A stretch of 64,000 nucleotides of DNA, from the NCBI RefSeq assembly GCF_021023085.1, contig NZ_PGCK01000011.1:62001-126000 (forward strand). Direction: 5' to 3'. The DNA comes from Methanooceanicella nereidis (GTDB lineage Archaea > Halobacteriota > Methanocellia > Methanocellales > Methanocellaceae). The notes under the pieces were generated by a model. That model was not told where the DNA came from. It did not search any database and saw nothing but the letters and a program-made list of their open reading frames with translations. The position numbers and the translations under genes are program-made. Shown one piece after another: positions 54,249 through 63,756 of the stretch (the first letter of the stretch is position 1; every line of letters begins with the position of its first letter).

Positions 54249-54572
54249 CCACTCCTCGTCAGTCCTTACCCTGGCCACCATATCGACAGGGAGGACGAAT
54301 ATCTTACCGTCACCCATCTTTCCAGTACGTGCACTGGCACGGATGACCGAGATTATTGTATCGACGTCTTTATCGTCGATGACTATCTCGAGCATGATCT
54401 TCGGGAGTATATCAACCTCGACCTTCTTTCCCCTGTATAAAAGGGTGATGCCTTTCTGTTCACCCCTGCCGCTCATCTCAATGATGCTCATGGCATTGAA
54501 CCCTTTTTCTTCAAGGGCTTTTTTAACGCTCTCCAGCTTCTCAGGCCGGATTATTGCTTTTACCATCTTCAT
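54243..54572 (-). CDS. glnK: PII nitrogen regulatory protein GlnK
   Basis: 109 residues. KAIIRPEKLESVKKALEEKG, T-loop GRGEQKGITLLYRGKKVEVDILPK and ARTGKMGDGKIFVLPVDMVARVRT are the PII signatures. It senses ATP/ADP and 2-oxoglutarate and blocks AmtB. The T-loop has Tyr46 but Val at position 51, where many PII proteins have the modified Tyr. It is 10 bp downstream of amtB in one operon. Confidence 0.95.
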   Translation of the reverse strand: MKMVKAIIRPEKLESVKKALEEKGFNAMSIIEMSGRGEQKGITLLYRGKKVEVDILPKIMLEIVIDDKDVDTIISVIRASARTGKMGDGKIFVLPVDMVARVRTDEEWK

Positions 54573-54581
54573 GCTATCACC

Positions 54582-55787
54582 TTAATGATAAGCCCGTTCT
54601 CCATGCTGTGAGACATCGAGACCGACATATTCCTCTTCCTCCTTGACCCTGAGGCCGATCGTCATATCGATGACTTTCGCAAGGACGAATGAGACCACGA
54701 ACGCGTATACCATAGCGGCGACTACTGCTATGATCTGTGCTATGAACTGGTCTACGTTACCGTAGATAAGCCCTGTGTAGCCGTTGATCGCTGCGACCGC
54801 AAAGATACCAGTCGCGATGGCACCCCATAAGCCGCCCATACCGTGAATAGCCCACGCATCAAGGCTTTCATCAAGACCTTTCTTTATCCTGAAGAGCATA
54901 GCCCAGTAACAGAGCAGTCCTGCCACTAATCCTATCACGATCGCTCCCATTGCATCGACATATCCTGCCGCAGGAGTGATCGCTACAAGACCGGCTATAG
55001 CGCCGCTCACTATACCCAGCGATGCGGGCCTTGAATCTTTCCAGCTCATAAGCATCCATGCGACCGCGCCCGCTGCCGCAGCTACGTTAGTGACTACAAA
55101 TGCGTTAGCTGCAAGACCGTTAGCTGCAAGGGCGCTGCCTGCGTTGAAACCGAACCATCCGAACCATAGTATGCCCGCTCCGAGCAGTGCTATAGGAATG
55201 TTGCTCGGTTCCATGAGATCCCTTCCGAAGCCGACGCGCTTGCCTATCACGAACGCTATTGCTAGCGCCGAGAAACCCGAGCTTATGTGAACTACAGTTC
55301 CGCCAGCGAAGTCAAGCGCTCCAAGGGACGCCAGCCATCCGCCTCCCCATACCCAGTGGGCGAGCGGGTCATATACCAGCGTCGACCAGAGTATACCGAA
55401 TATTATGAATGAAGAGAGCTTTACTCTCTCGGCGAACACCGATGTCAGTATAGCTAGAGTCAGCGCTGCGAATACAAGCTGGAATACCATGAATAATATC
55501 GGAGGTATAGTGGCGCCGTCAGGAGTCTCCAGGCTTACGCCGGCCAGACCAATATAGTCCAGTCCGCCTATAAAGCCCATAATGTCCGAGCCGAACGCAA
55601 GGCTGTACCCGAACAGTACCCACTGGAGGGTGATCACAGCCAGCGCTACGAACGCCATCGCTATCATCGAAATAATGTTCTTCTTTCTTACAAGTCCCCC
55701 GTAGAAGAATCCAACACCGGGAGTCATCAGCAAGACCATTGCTGTTGAGACTAGAATCCACGCAGTATCTCCTGTGTCCAAAGGCAT
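54582..55787 (-). CDS. amtB: Ammonium transporter AmtB
   Basis: 401 residues, 11 membrane helices. Key residues: the pore twin histidines ([11 protein letters not shown] and [13 protein letters not shown]), [12 protein letters not shown], and [11 protein letters not shown]-like segments. It conducts ammonium at low external nitrogen and is gated by GlnK. The leader carries two NrpR-type operators and a TATA box, so transcription should rise when nitrogen is limiting. Confidence 0.96.
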   Translation of the reverse strand: MPLDTGDTAWILVSTAMVLLMTPGVGFFYGGLVRKKNIISMIAMAFVALAVITLQWVLFGYSLAFGSDIMGFIGGLDYIGLAGVSLETPDGATIPPILFMVFQLVFAALTLAILTSVFAERVKLSSFIIFGILWSTLVYDPLAHWVWGGGWLASLGALDFAGGTVVHISSGFSALAIAFVIGKRVGFGRDLMEPSNIPIALLGAGILWFGWFGFNAGSALAANGLAANAFVVTNVAAAAGAVAWMLMSWKDSRPASLGIVSGAIAGLVAITPAAGYVDAMGAIVIGLVAGLLCYWAMLFRIKKGLDESLDAWAIHGMGGLWGAIATGIFAVAAINGYTGLIYGNVDQFIAQIIAVVAAMVYAFVVSFVLAKVIDMTIGLRVKEEEEYVGLDVSQHGERAYH

Positions 55788-55888
55788 GATATCACCTTAT
55801 TTGCTGCCCCATTTTTATAGGAGCGATGTGTCGATAGTTTGTAATTTATGATCCATCGTGTTGATGCTCATCGAATGGGCCTTATGTA

Positions 55889-55902
55889 GGAAGCTATTTT
55901 CT
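55889..55902. promoter_or_regulatory. Second, degenerate NrpR-type operator
   Basis: GGAA-GCTATT-TTCT matches seven of eight conserved positions of GGAA-N6-TTCC. Its centre is 40 bp from that of the perfect site. Confidence 0.45.
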
Positions 55903-55928
55903 TTAATATACAAACTATACTTTTCTAC

Positions 55929-55942
55929 GGAAGTATTATTCC
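55929..55942. promoter_or_regulatory. NrpR-type nitrogen operator of amtB-glnK
   Basis: Perfect GGAA-GTATTA-TTCC, matching the GGAA-N6-TTCC consensus of the methanogen nitrogen repressor NrpR. It overlaps the predicted transcription start about 20-25 bp after the TATA box. Confidence 0.75.
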
Positions 55943-55950
55943 TACTTTTT

Positions 55951-55960
55951 CATATATAAA
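55951..55960 (-). promoter_or_regulatory. TATA box of amtB-glnK
   Basis: TTTATATATG on the minus strand, followed about 10 bp downstream by the perfect operator, and about 163 bp before the amtB start. Confidence 0.6.
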
Positions 55961-56233
55961 GCTAACTGTTCATAAATTTTATTATTACTTATGGATAAAT
56001 ACCTATTTTCGATGCTGGTACGAAAAATAAGTCTCTATTATCCGAATCTTATTTTTGATTCGGCTTTCTTGTTTGAAGATAGATGAAAATCGATATATTT
56101 TCATGACAGGTCAAAACAGTAAAATAAAATTTTATAATAATGTTTTAACAGGAGCTAAATGACATAAAAAAGATAAGGTATTCTTTATTAATCGATCATT
56201 TACTGTCAGTATCCGAAAAAGATAATATGCAGG

Positions 56234-56767
56234 TTATTCTGCTTTGATGACTCCGCAAACGACCCTGTCGCCACTGTTGCCGGAAGGATCGCTTATCTGG
56301 TCATCTGGCCCGGAGTGGATAACAATGGCGCTTCCATCCTGATCGAATAACGTTGTAGGGCCGGGTGAAAGTGTCGCCAGGTCGGTAGTAGTGTTCAGGT
56401 ATCCTTTGCCATCCTTATTTACTCCCATATTGGGCAGGTCGCCGGCATGCGGGCCTTCAGGATTACTAAGACCGTGTTTTTTTCCAAGAGGGTTATAATG
56501 ACCGCCTGCAGCTGCGAATGTCGGACTGCAACTGCCGACTTCGTGGATATGGATACCATGCAGTCCGGGGGATAGACCCTCAACATTAACTTCGACACGG
56601 ACCAAACCACTTTCATCTTCAGTGAAGCGAGCTAAACCAACTTCTTTGCCATTTGTATCTTTCAAGACTGCAGACGCTTGCCTGACATCTTCATTTCGGG
56701 CATATGCGCTGGCTGAAAAGGCGATGACCAGTAATATCGTTAAAACGAAAATCGTTTTTTTCATCAT
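56234..56767 (-). CDS. sodC: Secreted Cu/Zn superoxide dismutase
   Basis: 177 residues with a signal peptide (KKTIFVLTILLVIAFSASAYA). Metal ligands are intact: GIHIHEVG (two His), GGHYNP, GPHAGDLPN and AIVIHSGPDD. The disulfide Cys pair (GSCSP, VVCGV) and the active-site Arg (GDRVVCG) are present. It dismutates superoxide outside the membrane. Rare in methanogens, so likely acquired. Confidence 0.93.
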   Translation of the reverse strand: MMKKTIFVLTILLVIAFSASAYARNEDVRQASAVLKDTNGKEVGLARFTEDESGLVRVEVNVEGLSPGLHGIHIHEVGSCSPTFAAAGGHYNPLGKKHGLSNPEGPHAGDLPNMGVNKDGKGYLNTTTDLATLSPGPTTLFDQDGSAIVIHSGPDDQISDPSGNSGDRVVCGVIKAE

Positions 56768-57052
56768 ATTCCCATTTAAAAATAGACTTTTTTGCTGTTA
56801 AAGTAGTTTGCCGGTATAATATTATGATTCCGTAATAATTTTAAAGATAATCATTGTCATGATCCGGATGAGCTATCTTTGATAGCTGTCCTTGCATCGT
56901 TTTAATTATCTATCATTTATAAAGTGTATCACAAATAACAGTCATTAATGATATTATTCTTTTTACGATATATTCCAAAGAAAAATCGTATTCACATAAA
57001 CAAAGGAAAAACGGATGTTCAAAATTTTGCTTAAAATACAGGAGATGTGATC

Positions 57053-57943
57053 ATGATCAAATATGATAAAATAAAGATCGACGGGCTCGACATTTTTTAT
57101 CGCGAAGCAGGCATGCGGAATTTACCTGCCATACTATTGCTTCATGGTTTCCCTGCCTCGTCCCATATGTTCAGAAGGCTGATCCCTGCATTACAGGACC
57201 GATTTCACCTTATAGCGCCTGACTATCCGGGTTTCGGGAACAGTTCCATGCCAGCCGTGGACGAGTTCGAATACAGCTTTGACAATATTGCGAACATAGT
57301 CGGAAAGTTCATCGAAAAAATGGGCCTGGAGAAATTTGGCCTCTATCTAATGGACTATGGGGCTCCCGTAGGTTTTCGTATAGCTGTCAACGAGCCTGAA
57401 CGTATAGAATCGCTTATTATACAGAACGGGAACGCTTACGAAGAAGGCCTTCGTGAGTTCTGGATACCCCTAAAAAAATACTGGAAAGACCCCACACCCG
57501 AAAATGAAATGGAATTAAGAAAATTTTTGACACTCGAATCGACTATATGGCAATATACAAATGGAGTACGGGACATAAGATCAATAAGCCCTGATAACTG
57601 GAACATGGATCAGTCATTCCTGGACCGCCCGGGAAATGACCTGATACAGCTTCGGCTATTCTACGATTATCGCACTAATCCTCCGGCGTATCCGGAGTGG
57701 CAGGACTATATGCGAAAGCACCAGCCGCCTGCGCTAATCGTGTGGGGAAAGAATGATCTGATATTCCCTGCGGAAGGGGCGTATCCTTTTAAAAATGATC
57801 TTGAAAATATTGATTTCAACCTGCTGGATACCGGACACTTTGCACTGGAAGAAGACTGCGAAGTAATAGCCGATAAGATAATACGGTTCTATGATACCAG
57901 AGTCGCCCCCACAATAGAGGCCCCGAAGGCGGAAGCGAGATAG
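57053..57943 (+). CDS. Alpha/beta hydrolase with Asp nucleophile
   Basis: 296 residues from ATG 57053 after GGAG (a GTG six bases upstream is too close). HGFP oxyanion region, nucleophile elbow LMDYGAPVG with Asp101 in place of Ser, and the catalytic His in [11 protein letters not shown]. An Asp nucleophile points to the epoxide hydrolase/haloalkane dehalogenase branch. Substrate unknown; monocistronic. Confidence 0.87.
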   Translation: MIKYDKIKIDGLDIFYREAGMRNLPAILLLHGFPASSHMFRRLIPALQDRFHLIAPDYPGFGNSSMPAVDEFEYSFDNIANIVGKFIEKMGLEKFGLYLMDYGAPVGFRIAVNEPERIESLIIQNGNAYEEGLREFWIPLKKYWKDPTPENEMELRKFLTLESTIWQYTNGVRDIRSISPDNWNMDQSFLDRPGNDLIQLRLFYDYRTNPPAYPEWQDYMRKHQPPALIVWGKNDLIFPAEGAYPFKNDLENIDFNLLDTGHFALEEDCEVIADKIIRFYDTRVAPTIEAPKAEAR

Positions 57944-58356
57944 TAAAACATTTTTTATTATCCTTTTAGACTGTGAAAATTATTTACACTCATTAATTTA
58001 ACGATAAGGAACTAAAACATTTCTTTACAAATTTTTTTAATAGGGGTGATGTGACTGTATTGTATAATGTCCTCGATGAAGTTTTAGGATGATCGATAAG
58101 AATAAAGCGCTTAAGTCAATTTAATTTTATAAATAACAAATAGTTTGGTAAGAATTCGATTTGTTCCACCAATAGCAGACGATAAATTTATTAGCACAAT
58201 TATTATAATAATATGTAATTAAAATACTTTCTGTATCAGATGTCACCTAGCTTACTTTCGGGAGAAGATTGCATCAACCGTCGGTTTTGCATTTCTTATC
58301 CGGGCGCCATCTTTCATTCTTACTACAGAGGGAAAACAAACATCAGAGGTGATCAC
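57944..58356. other. Intergenic region, no gene seen
   Basis: AT-rich. It holds a 13-codon GTG ORF after GGGGTGAT at 58051, too short to be called. The ORF that extends upstream of 58357 to 58240 has no start signal and is treated as non-coding. Confidence 0.4.
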
Positions 58357-59190
58357 ATGCTAAAATCGAAACGAATATTGATAATAATGCCTTGCATATT
58401 GTTAGGAACAATTGTTTTGACATGCTTTGCGATGTCCGCCGCACTGGCACAAACGGAGGATAACGCGACGATAGTAGGGCTCGTCACGGTCGACGGCGCG
58501 GCCGTGAACGGTGTTTCTGTAACTTGCGGCCCCGGTTCCGCGACAACATCCAATTTTAACGGACAGGACGGCATATACGTCATCAACGGGCTGCCTTACG
58601 GGACCAGCATGCCGTTTTCGGCCAGCTATCAAGGCCATACGTATACAGATACCGTTGACCCGTTGAGTCCCGGACAACAAATTTACCAGATGCCTGCCGT
58701 AGATATTAATACAACGGTGGCTACCCCCACACCGACACCGACACCTACGCCCACACCTACGCCCACACCGACACCATCTACTAATGCCACCATAACACCA
58801 ACACCTAACGCGACAGCAACACCAACTCCGGAACCCAATTCTACAGCGACACCGACACCGACACCCACAGCAACTCCGACACCTACGCCAACTGTGACGC
58901 CTGTACCTACAAGCGTACCTTCTCAGTCCGGATCCCCACCATCGACATACTACTATAATTATGATCCGTCACAGAATACCGACGTAAAAAAATCAATAGA
59001 CACGGAGCCATCCCCAAGCCCCACGCCAATGCCGACATTAACGCCTACACCGATGCCGTCGCCGCCACCGGAGCCGTCGCCAAGTCCGTTACCATCTCCG
59101 ACAATGACAAGCTCGCCCGGTTTTGAAGGCTTACTGGCACTAATTTGCCTGCTGGGAATAATTTACATGGTGATTAAGAAGGATCGCTAA
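58357..59190 (+). CDS. PGF-CTERM surface protein with Pro/Thr linker
   Basis: 277 residues from ATG 58357 after GAGGTGATCAC. Signal peptide, then a carboxypeptidase-regulatory-like beta domain (GLVTVDGAAVNGVSVTCGPGS ... GIYVINGLPYGT), a long Pro/Thr/Ser-rich stretch (~120-250), and a C-terminal PGFEGLLALICLLGIIYMV-KKDR tail. This PGF motif plus helix plus basic end is the archaeosortase A (ArtA) sorting signal, which removes the tail and attaches the protein to a lipid. The linker probably spans the S-layer. Confidence 0.85.
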   Translation: MLKSKRILIIMPCILLGTIVLTCFAMSAALAQTEDNATIVGLVTVDGAAVNGVSVTCGPGSATTSNFNGQDGIYVINGLPYGTSMPFSASYQGHTYTDTVDPLSPGQQIYQMPAVDINTTVATPTPTPTPTPTPTPTPTPSTNATITPTPNATATPTPEPNSTATPTPTPTATPTPTPTVTPVPTSVPSQSGSPPSTYYYNYDPSQNTDVKKSIDTEPSPSPTPMPTLTPTPMPSPPPEPSPSPLPSPTMTSSPGFEGLLALICLLGIIYMVIKKDR

Positions 59191-59213
59191 AAACATCCTT
59201 CTCATATTTTTTA
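59177..59213 (+). terminator. Terminator of the PGF-CTERM gene
   Basis: AGAAGGAT and ATCCTTCT form a perfect stem, then CATATTTTTTATTTT. The stop codon lies in the loop. Confidence 0.7.
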
Positions 59214-59568
59214 TTTTACTATGATCACATAAATACAAAATAAGATCAAGCCATACATTTTAAGTGATCAAATTTGGATAGGCCGGATCTGAATAATATA
59301 AAATGTAAGATCATTGTTTTAAAAGAAACTATTGCCGGAACAGTTTATTCGATACTCGGATAATTCTTTAGATAACCGTTAATAAATACACATAAACAAT
59401 ATATAAATTATAATTTATAATAAAAATCGAAAAGCTACTTTACGGTGTTTAACGTCCATGGACCGGTCCTGCAATAATAATTAATACCGGACAAGTATGT
59501 CCTTGATATTTTGTAGATGCAAGGGATCGGCATTATAATACCGTCCATCATTTGAGGAGAATGAGGCA
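59214..59568. other. Promoter and leader region of the sulfatase operon
   Basis: About 355 bp, AT-rich. Contains a perfect 18-bp AT palindrome (59402-59419) and a GGACA/TGTCC pair in the presumed leader near 59489-59502. No gene was recognised. Confidence 0.4.
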
Positions 59569-60882
59569 ATGACAAATAAGATCCCTGCACGGATACATGT
59601 GCTGGCAAAACCAACAGGGGCAATATGTAATCTTAACTGCTCTTATTGCTTCTTCCTGGATAAAGAAAGTCTCTATCCTGACAGTGATTTTCGTATGAGC
59701 GATAAAGTCCTGGAGACTTATATACGCCAGCTTATAGAGTCCCATAAAACTAAAGAAGTGACAGTAGCATGGCAGGGCGGAGAGCCCACATTAATGGGCA
59801 TCGATTTCTTTAAGCGGGCTATCGAATTCCAGGAGAAATTTAAAAAGCCGGGCATGATCTTTCATAATACCCTGCAGACCAACGGCACATTGCTGAACGA
59901 TGAATGGTGCAGGTTCTTTCGTGATAACGACTACCTGATCGGCATAAGTATCGACGGCCCGAAAGAGTTACACGACATTTACCGTAAAGATAAAGCCGGC
60001 AGGCCTACTTTTGACAGGGTGATGCGCGGCTTAAGGCTGCTGCAAAAGCATAACGTGGAATACAATGTACTCACAGCGGTAAACAAGATTAACGCTGAAC
60101 GGCCGCTTGACGTGTATAGATTTTTACGGGACGAGGCCTGTACGACATGGATGCAGTTCATCCCGGTCGTTGAGCGCATAAATGAAGAAGGAACACGCCT
60201 TTACCAGAGAGGGGACGTAGTTTCCGACCGTTCAGTCATGCCCGGACAGTTCGGCAATTTCCTGAACAGGATATTCGACGAATGGGTAAGGCATGACGTG
60301 GGCAGGATATTTGTCCAGACATTTGAAGCCTCAATAAGAAACTGGCTGAGATTGCCGTCATCCGGCATGTGTGTATTCGATCCCGTATGCGGTTATGGAA
60401 TGGCTCTCGAGCATAACGGGGACCTCTATTCATGCGATCATTTTGTAGAGCCGGACTATCTGCTTGGCAATATCAATGAAACCCATTTAAGCGAAATGGC
60501 AGCTTCAGACAGACAGCGAAAGTTTGGCGATGACAAACTTAAGACATTACCAAAATATTGCCTGGATTGCGACGTACGCTTCGCATGTCATGGTGAATGC
60601 CCTAAAAACAGATTTCTTATAGCACCTTCCGGGGAGCCGGGCTTGAATTATCTTTGTGACGGATACAAGTCGTTTTTCCACCACATAGATCGCCCGGCGA
60701 ATCTGATAGCAGGATTATTATTGAGAGGCTATCCGGCTGAAAATGTCATGAAGCTGATGGCCGAGGAAGACCGCAAGCATTTCAAAGCCGGCAGAAATGA
60801 CCCCTGTCCCTGCGGAAGCGGTATAAAATTCAAAAAATGTCATGGACGCCCCTCTGTGGGTGTATCTCAAAGATATGACTGA
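59569..60882 (+). CDS. Anaerobic sulfatase-maturating radical SAM enzyme
   Basis: 437 residues. Radical SAM motif C20-x3-C24-x2-C27 ([12 protein letters not shown]), then a SPASM region with auxiliary-cluster Cys ([29 protein letters not shown]). The C-terminus has a SEC-C type motif ([16 protein letters not shown]), seen in some maturases. The enzyme oxidises a Cys (or Ser) of sulfatases to formylglycine. The next gene is a Cys-type sulfatase, so it is the likely client. Confidence 0.92.
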   Translation: MTNKIPARIHVLAKPTGAICNLNCSYCFFLDKESLYPDSDFRMSDKVLETYIRQLIESHKTKEVTVAWQGGEPTLMGIDFFKRAIEFQEKFKKPGMIFHNTLQTNGTLLNDEWCRFFRDNDYLIGISIDGPKELHDIYRKDKAGRPTFDRVMRGLRLLQKHNVEYNVLTAVNKINAERPLDVYRFLRDEACTTWMQFIPVVERINEEGTRLYQRGDVVSDRSVMPGQFGNFLNRIFDEWVRHDVGRIFVQTFEASIRNWLRLPSSGMCVFDPVCGYGMALEHNGDLYSCDHFVEPDYLLGNINETHLSEMAASDRQRKFGDDKLKTLPKYCLDCDVRFACHGECPKNRFLIAPSGEPGLNYLCDGYKSFFHHIDRPANLIAGLLLRGYPAENVMKLMAEEDRKHFKAGRNDPCPCGSGIKFKKCHGRPSVGVSQRYD

Positions 60883-60911
60883 CTATAATAAAAATTCATG
60901 GGGATGATATT

Positions 60912-62399
60912 ATAGCGACAAAAAAACCTAATATTTTGGTCATCTGGGGAGATGACATCGGCTACTGGAACATAAGCGCCTATAGTAAGGGCATGATGGG
61001 CTATCGTACGCCAAACATAGACCGCATAGCGAATGAAGGCATAATATTCACAGACTACTATGGCGAACAAAGCTGTACGGCTGGCAGAGCGGCTTTCATA
61101 ACAGGCCAGAGCGTTTTCCGCACAGGATTAAGTAAAGTAGGAATGCCAGGGGCTGACCAGGGCATTCGGGCTGAAGACCCGACTATTGCGGAATTGTTGA
61201 AACCTCTCGGATACGCGACAGGCCAGTTCGGGAAAAACCATTTTGGCGACAGGGATGAGTTCCTGCCGACCAACCACGGCTTCGACGAGTTCTTCGGCAA
61301 CCTCTATCACCTGAACGCGGAGGAAGAACCGGAACAAAGGGATTACCCCCCTGAAAAGGATTTCCCGGACTTCAAGAAAAAATTCGGCCCTCGCGGAGTG
61401 CTTCACTGTTATGCGGACGGCCGTATAGAAGATACTGGCCCGCTGACTAAAAAGCGGATGGAGACAGTGGACGAGGAGTTCCTTAAGGCCGCGAAGGATT
61501 TCATCGAACGCCAGCATAAAGCAGGAAAACCGTTTTTCGTATGGTTCAACACGACGCACATGCACTTCCGCACACATGCCAAACCAAAGAGTATCGGCCA
61601 GTCCGGAAGATGGCAGTCCGAATACCACGACGTTATGATAGACCATGATAAGCATGTGGGAGAAATGCTCGACCTGCTGGATAAGTTAGGTATAGCGAAC
61701 GATACGATAGTCATGTACAGTACGGATAACGGGCCGCATATGAATACATGGCCTGACGCGGGAATGACACCTTTCCGCAACGAAAAGAACTCGAACTGGG
61801 AGGGGGCTTTCAGGGTTCCGTGCATGGCAAGATGGCCCGGAAAGATCAAGCCAGGCACCGTGTCAAACGATATCGTTAGCCATCTTGACTGGCTGCCGAC
61901 TTTGCTTGCGGCAGCAGGGGAGCCGGAAATAAAAGAGAAACTTCTCAAAGGCCATAAGGCAGGTAATAAAAAATTCAAAGTACACCTTGACGGCTTCAAC
62001 ATGCTTCCATACCTGACAGGCAAGGAGAAAAAGAACCCACGCCAGGGATTCATATATTTCTCGGACGACGGAGATCTTGTAGCCCTGCGATATGATAACT
62101 GGAAAACAGTGTTCATGGAACAGCGAGCAGAGGGCACACTTCGTATATGGGCAGAACCTTTCGTACCGCTGCGTGTTCCGAAGATCTTTAACCTGCGAAC
62201 GGACCCGTTCGAGAGGGCGGATATTACATCGAACACCTATTATGACTGGTTGCTGGATCACGCGTTCATGCTTGTGCCTGCGCAGGACATGGTCAGGAGG
62301 TTTATGGAAACATTTAAGGAATTCCCTCCGCGGCAGAAGGCTGCAAGCTTTACCATCGACAAGGGCCTCGAAATGATGAAGAAAGGCATTGGTGATTAA
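60912..62399 (+). CDS. Arylsulfatase, Cys-type
   Basis: About 495 residues. The formylglycine motif is S-C55-TAGR (Cys type), N-terminal metal Asp pair in WGDDIGYWN, plus TDNGPHMNTWPD and SHLDWLPTLLA typical of this family. No signal peptide is visible, so it is probably cytoplasmic. Frame and homology (KKPNILVIWGDD) extend upstream of the TTG at 60936. The best-placed start is the ATA at 60912 or ATT at 60909, just after GGATGAT; no ATG, GTG or TTG lies between there and the stop upstream. Cotranscribed with the maturase (29 bp). Confidence 0.88.
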   Translation: MATKKPNILVIWGDDIGYWNISAYSKGMMGYRTPNIDRIANEGIIFTDYYGEQSCTAGRAAFITGQSVFRTGLSKVGMPGADQGIRAEDPTIAELLKPLGYATGQFGKNHFGDRDEFLPTNHGFDEFFGNLYHLNAEEEPEQRDYPPEKDFPDFKKKFGPRGVLHCYADGRIEDTGPLTKKRMETVDEEFLKAAKDFIERQHKAGKPFFVWFNTTHMHFRTHAKPKSIGQSGRWQSEYHDVMIDHDKHVGEMLDLLDKLGIANDTIVMYSTDNGPHMNTWPDAGMTPFRNEKNSNWEGAFRVPCMARWPGKIKPGTVSNDIVSHLDWLPTLLAAAGEPEIKEKLLKGHKAGNKKFKVHLDGFNMLPYLTGKEKKNPRQGFIYFSDDGDLVALRYDNWKTVFMEQRAEGTLRIWAEPFVPLRVPKIFNLRTDPFERADITSNTYYDWLLDHAFMLVPAQDMVRRFMETFKEFPPRQKAASFTIDKGLEMMKKGIGD

Positions 62400-62409
62400 G
62401 ATCGTTCAA

Positions 62410-62427
62410 GGCGGCTTCACTGCCGCC
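62410..62427 (+). terminator. GC-rich hairpin after the sulfatase
   Basis: GGCGGC-TTCACT-GCCGCC, a strong stem 10 bp after the stop codon; the T-tract is weak. Confidence 0.55.
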
Positions 62428-62539
62428 TGAATTATCTATTGCCATAAGATCAAAAATCCCGTATGGATCTAAATTAAAGGAATGATGAGTAAGCTGACCG
62501 TAAGGTAACGGCCCATAATATAAGAATCCAGGGATCAAT

Positions 62540-62893
62540 ATGATAGACGTTGAATATTATATCATTAACGGCGCGTTGTGGATAAAACAGATCGCCGAAC
62601 TGATAAGTATCATTTTAATAGCTGCAGGTATCATTGTAGCTTCATATAAAATTTTACAAATTATCAGATCACCGAGCCTGAAAAGTTATAATCTTGCACG
62701 ACTGGCTTTTTCAAGATATCTGGTGTTGGCCCTGGAGTTCATGCTCGCTGCGGATATACTGGTAACGGCGATCGAGCCGACCTGGGAAGATCTGGGTATG
62801 CTGGCTGCTATTGCGGCGATAAGGACGTTCCTTAACTTCTTTTTACAGCGCGAGATGAAAGAAGAAGAGATGGCGGTAGAAAAAAGTGCTTGA
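62540..62893 (+). CDS. DUF1622 membrane protein
   Basis: 117 residues, three helices. LARLAFSRYLVLALEFMLAADILVTAIEPTWEDLGMLAAIAAIRTFLNFFLQRE is the DUF1622 pattern with its conserved Arg, Glu and Asp in the second helix. Function unknown. Confidence 0.9.
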   Translation: MIDVEYYIINGALWIKQIAELISIILIAAGIIVASYKILQIIRSPSLKSYNLARLAFSRYLVLALEFMLAADILVTAIEPTWEDLGMLAAIAAIRTFLNFFLQREMKEEEMAVEKSA

Positions 62894-63035
62894 CTTTCCA
62901 AGTTTTATCGCTTCAAAATATGCCGCTAAGAATATTTTAATTAATGATATTCATCTTTATGGATTAAAAATACAATCATATGAAAGAAAGATCAAATAAA
63001 CAAAAAAGCATAAAGCCCATATTAAAAATAATAGA

Positions 63036-63053
63036 ATAGGCATTTAAGCCTAT
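63036..63053. terminator. Bidirectional terminator
   Basis: ATAGGC-ATTTAA-GCCTAT, T-rich on both sides. It sits between the end of the DUF1622 gene and the convergent membrane gene. Confidence 0.55.
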
Positions 63054-63076
63054 CACTTTTTTGAGCTAATGCGTCT

Positions 63077-63490
63077 TTACTTCGTGATCTTCATGACCAG
63101 GAACGCATATATCACGCCTGCGATAACGGCGAAGATAGTGGCCATAACGATCGCGAAGAGCATGCTTATAATGCCGGCGAAAAAGCTGGCACCAGCGCCT
63201 GAAATGGAACTGGAATAAAGGCTGCCGCCCAGTGTTATCAATAACATTATGACAATGCCGTCTATAACGCCTGCAATAGCGCCGGATATACCGGATATTA
63301 CTACAGCGTCAATAAGCTTTGTTACAAAGTTTGCACCTAAATAGAGCGCAAGCACTCCTACACCCATCATGGTTATTGGTACTATTAAGCAGCCGATGCA
63401 CGGTATAAAATTAGATATCAATTGAATTACTGATAAGATCACTCCACCAATTACACCGGCCTTGATAGCCGATATATATTTTTCATCCAT
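63077..63490 (-). CDS. Membrane protein of the KYxxAIKAG family (DUF5518-like)
   Basis: 137 residues from ATG after GGTGATATA. N-terminus DEKYISAIKAGVIGG, four helices, and a short CIGC pair in the first loop. Third paralog in the window; the shortest copy and probably nearest the family core. Function unknown. Confidence 0.82.
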   Translation of the reverse strand: MDEKYISAIKAGVIGGVILSVIQLISNFIPCIGCLIVPITMMGVGVLALYLGANFVTKLIDAVVISGISGAIAGVIDGIVIMLLITLGGSLYSSSISGAGASFFAGIISMLFAIVMATIFAVIAGVIYAFLVMKITK

Positions 63491-63756
63491 TATATCACCA
63501 GGAATGTAATCGCATTTTTAGTATAAAATCGTTATACAAATACTTTTAATAGAGGATACCGGAAAAGATCATCTTTTTGACTGATACCGATATTCATTTA
63601 CCAGCAGATCGTTGCACGCTTGATAAGAAAGAATCACCAGTAAGGGATTCCTTGAAGGCTGATAAAAAATTATGCCTGGTTCGCTTAATTCCGCCATATA
63701 ATCGGCTTTATTTTTTATCTTTTAATGTAACATTAGCAATTGTAGGGGGGAATCAA

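Larger units (their letters stand above)
55788..56233. other. Regulatory region between amtB and sodC
   Basis: Contains the minus-strand amtB promoter and operators (55889-55960), giving a 5' leader of about 140 nt. From ~55965 to 56233 it is AT-rich with no gene. Confidence 0.6.

Noticed and set aside
58051-58092. 13-codon GTG ORF after GGGGTGAT
   Set aside because: Too short to support; it could be a leader peptide or a gene remnant, but nothing follows in register.
58730-58920. Tandem ACNCCN repeats resembling a CRISPR or microsatellite array
   Set aside because: They are in-frame Pro/Thr codons of a surface-protein linker, with no spacers.
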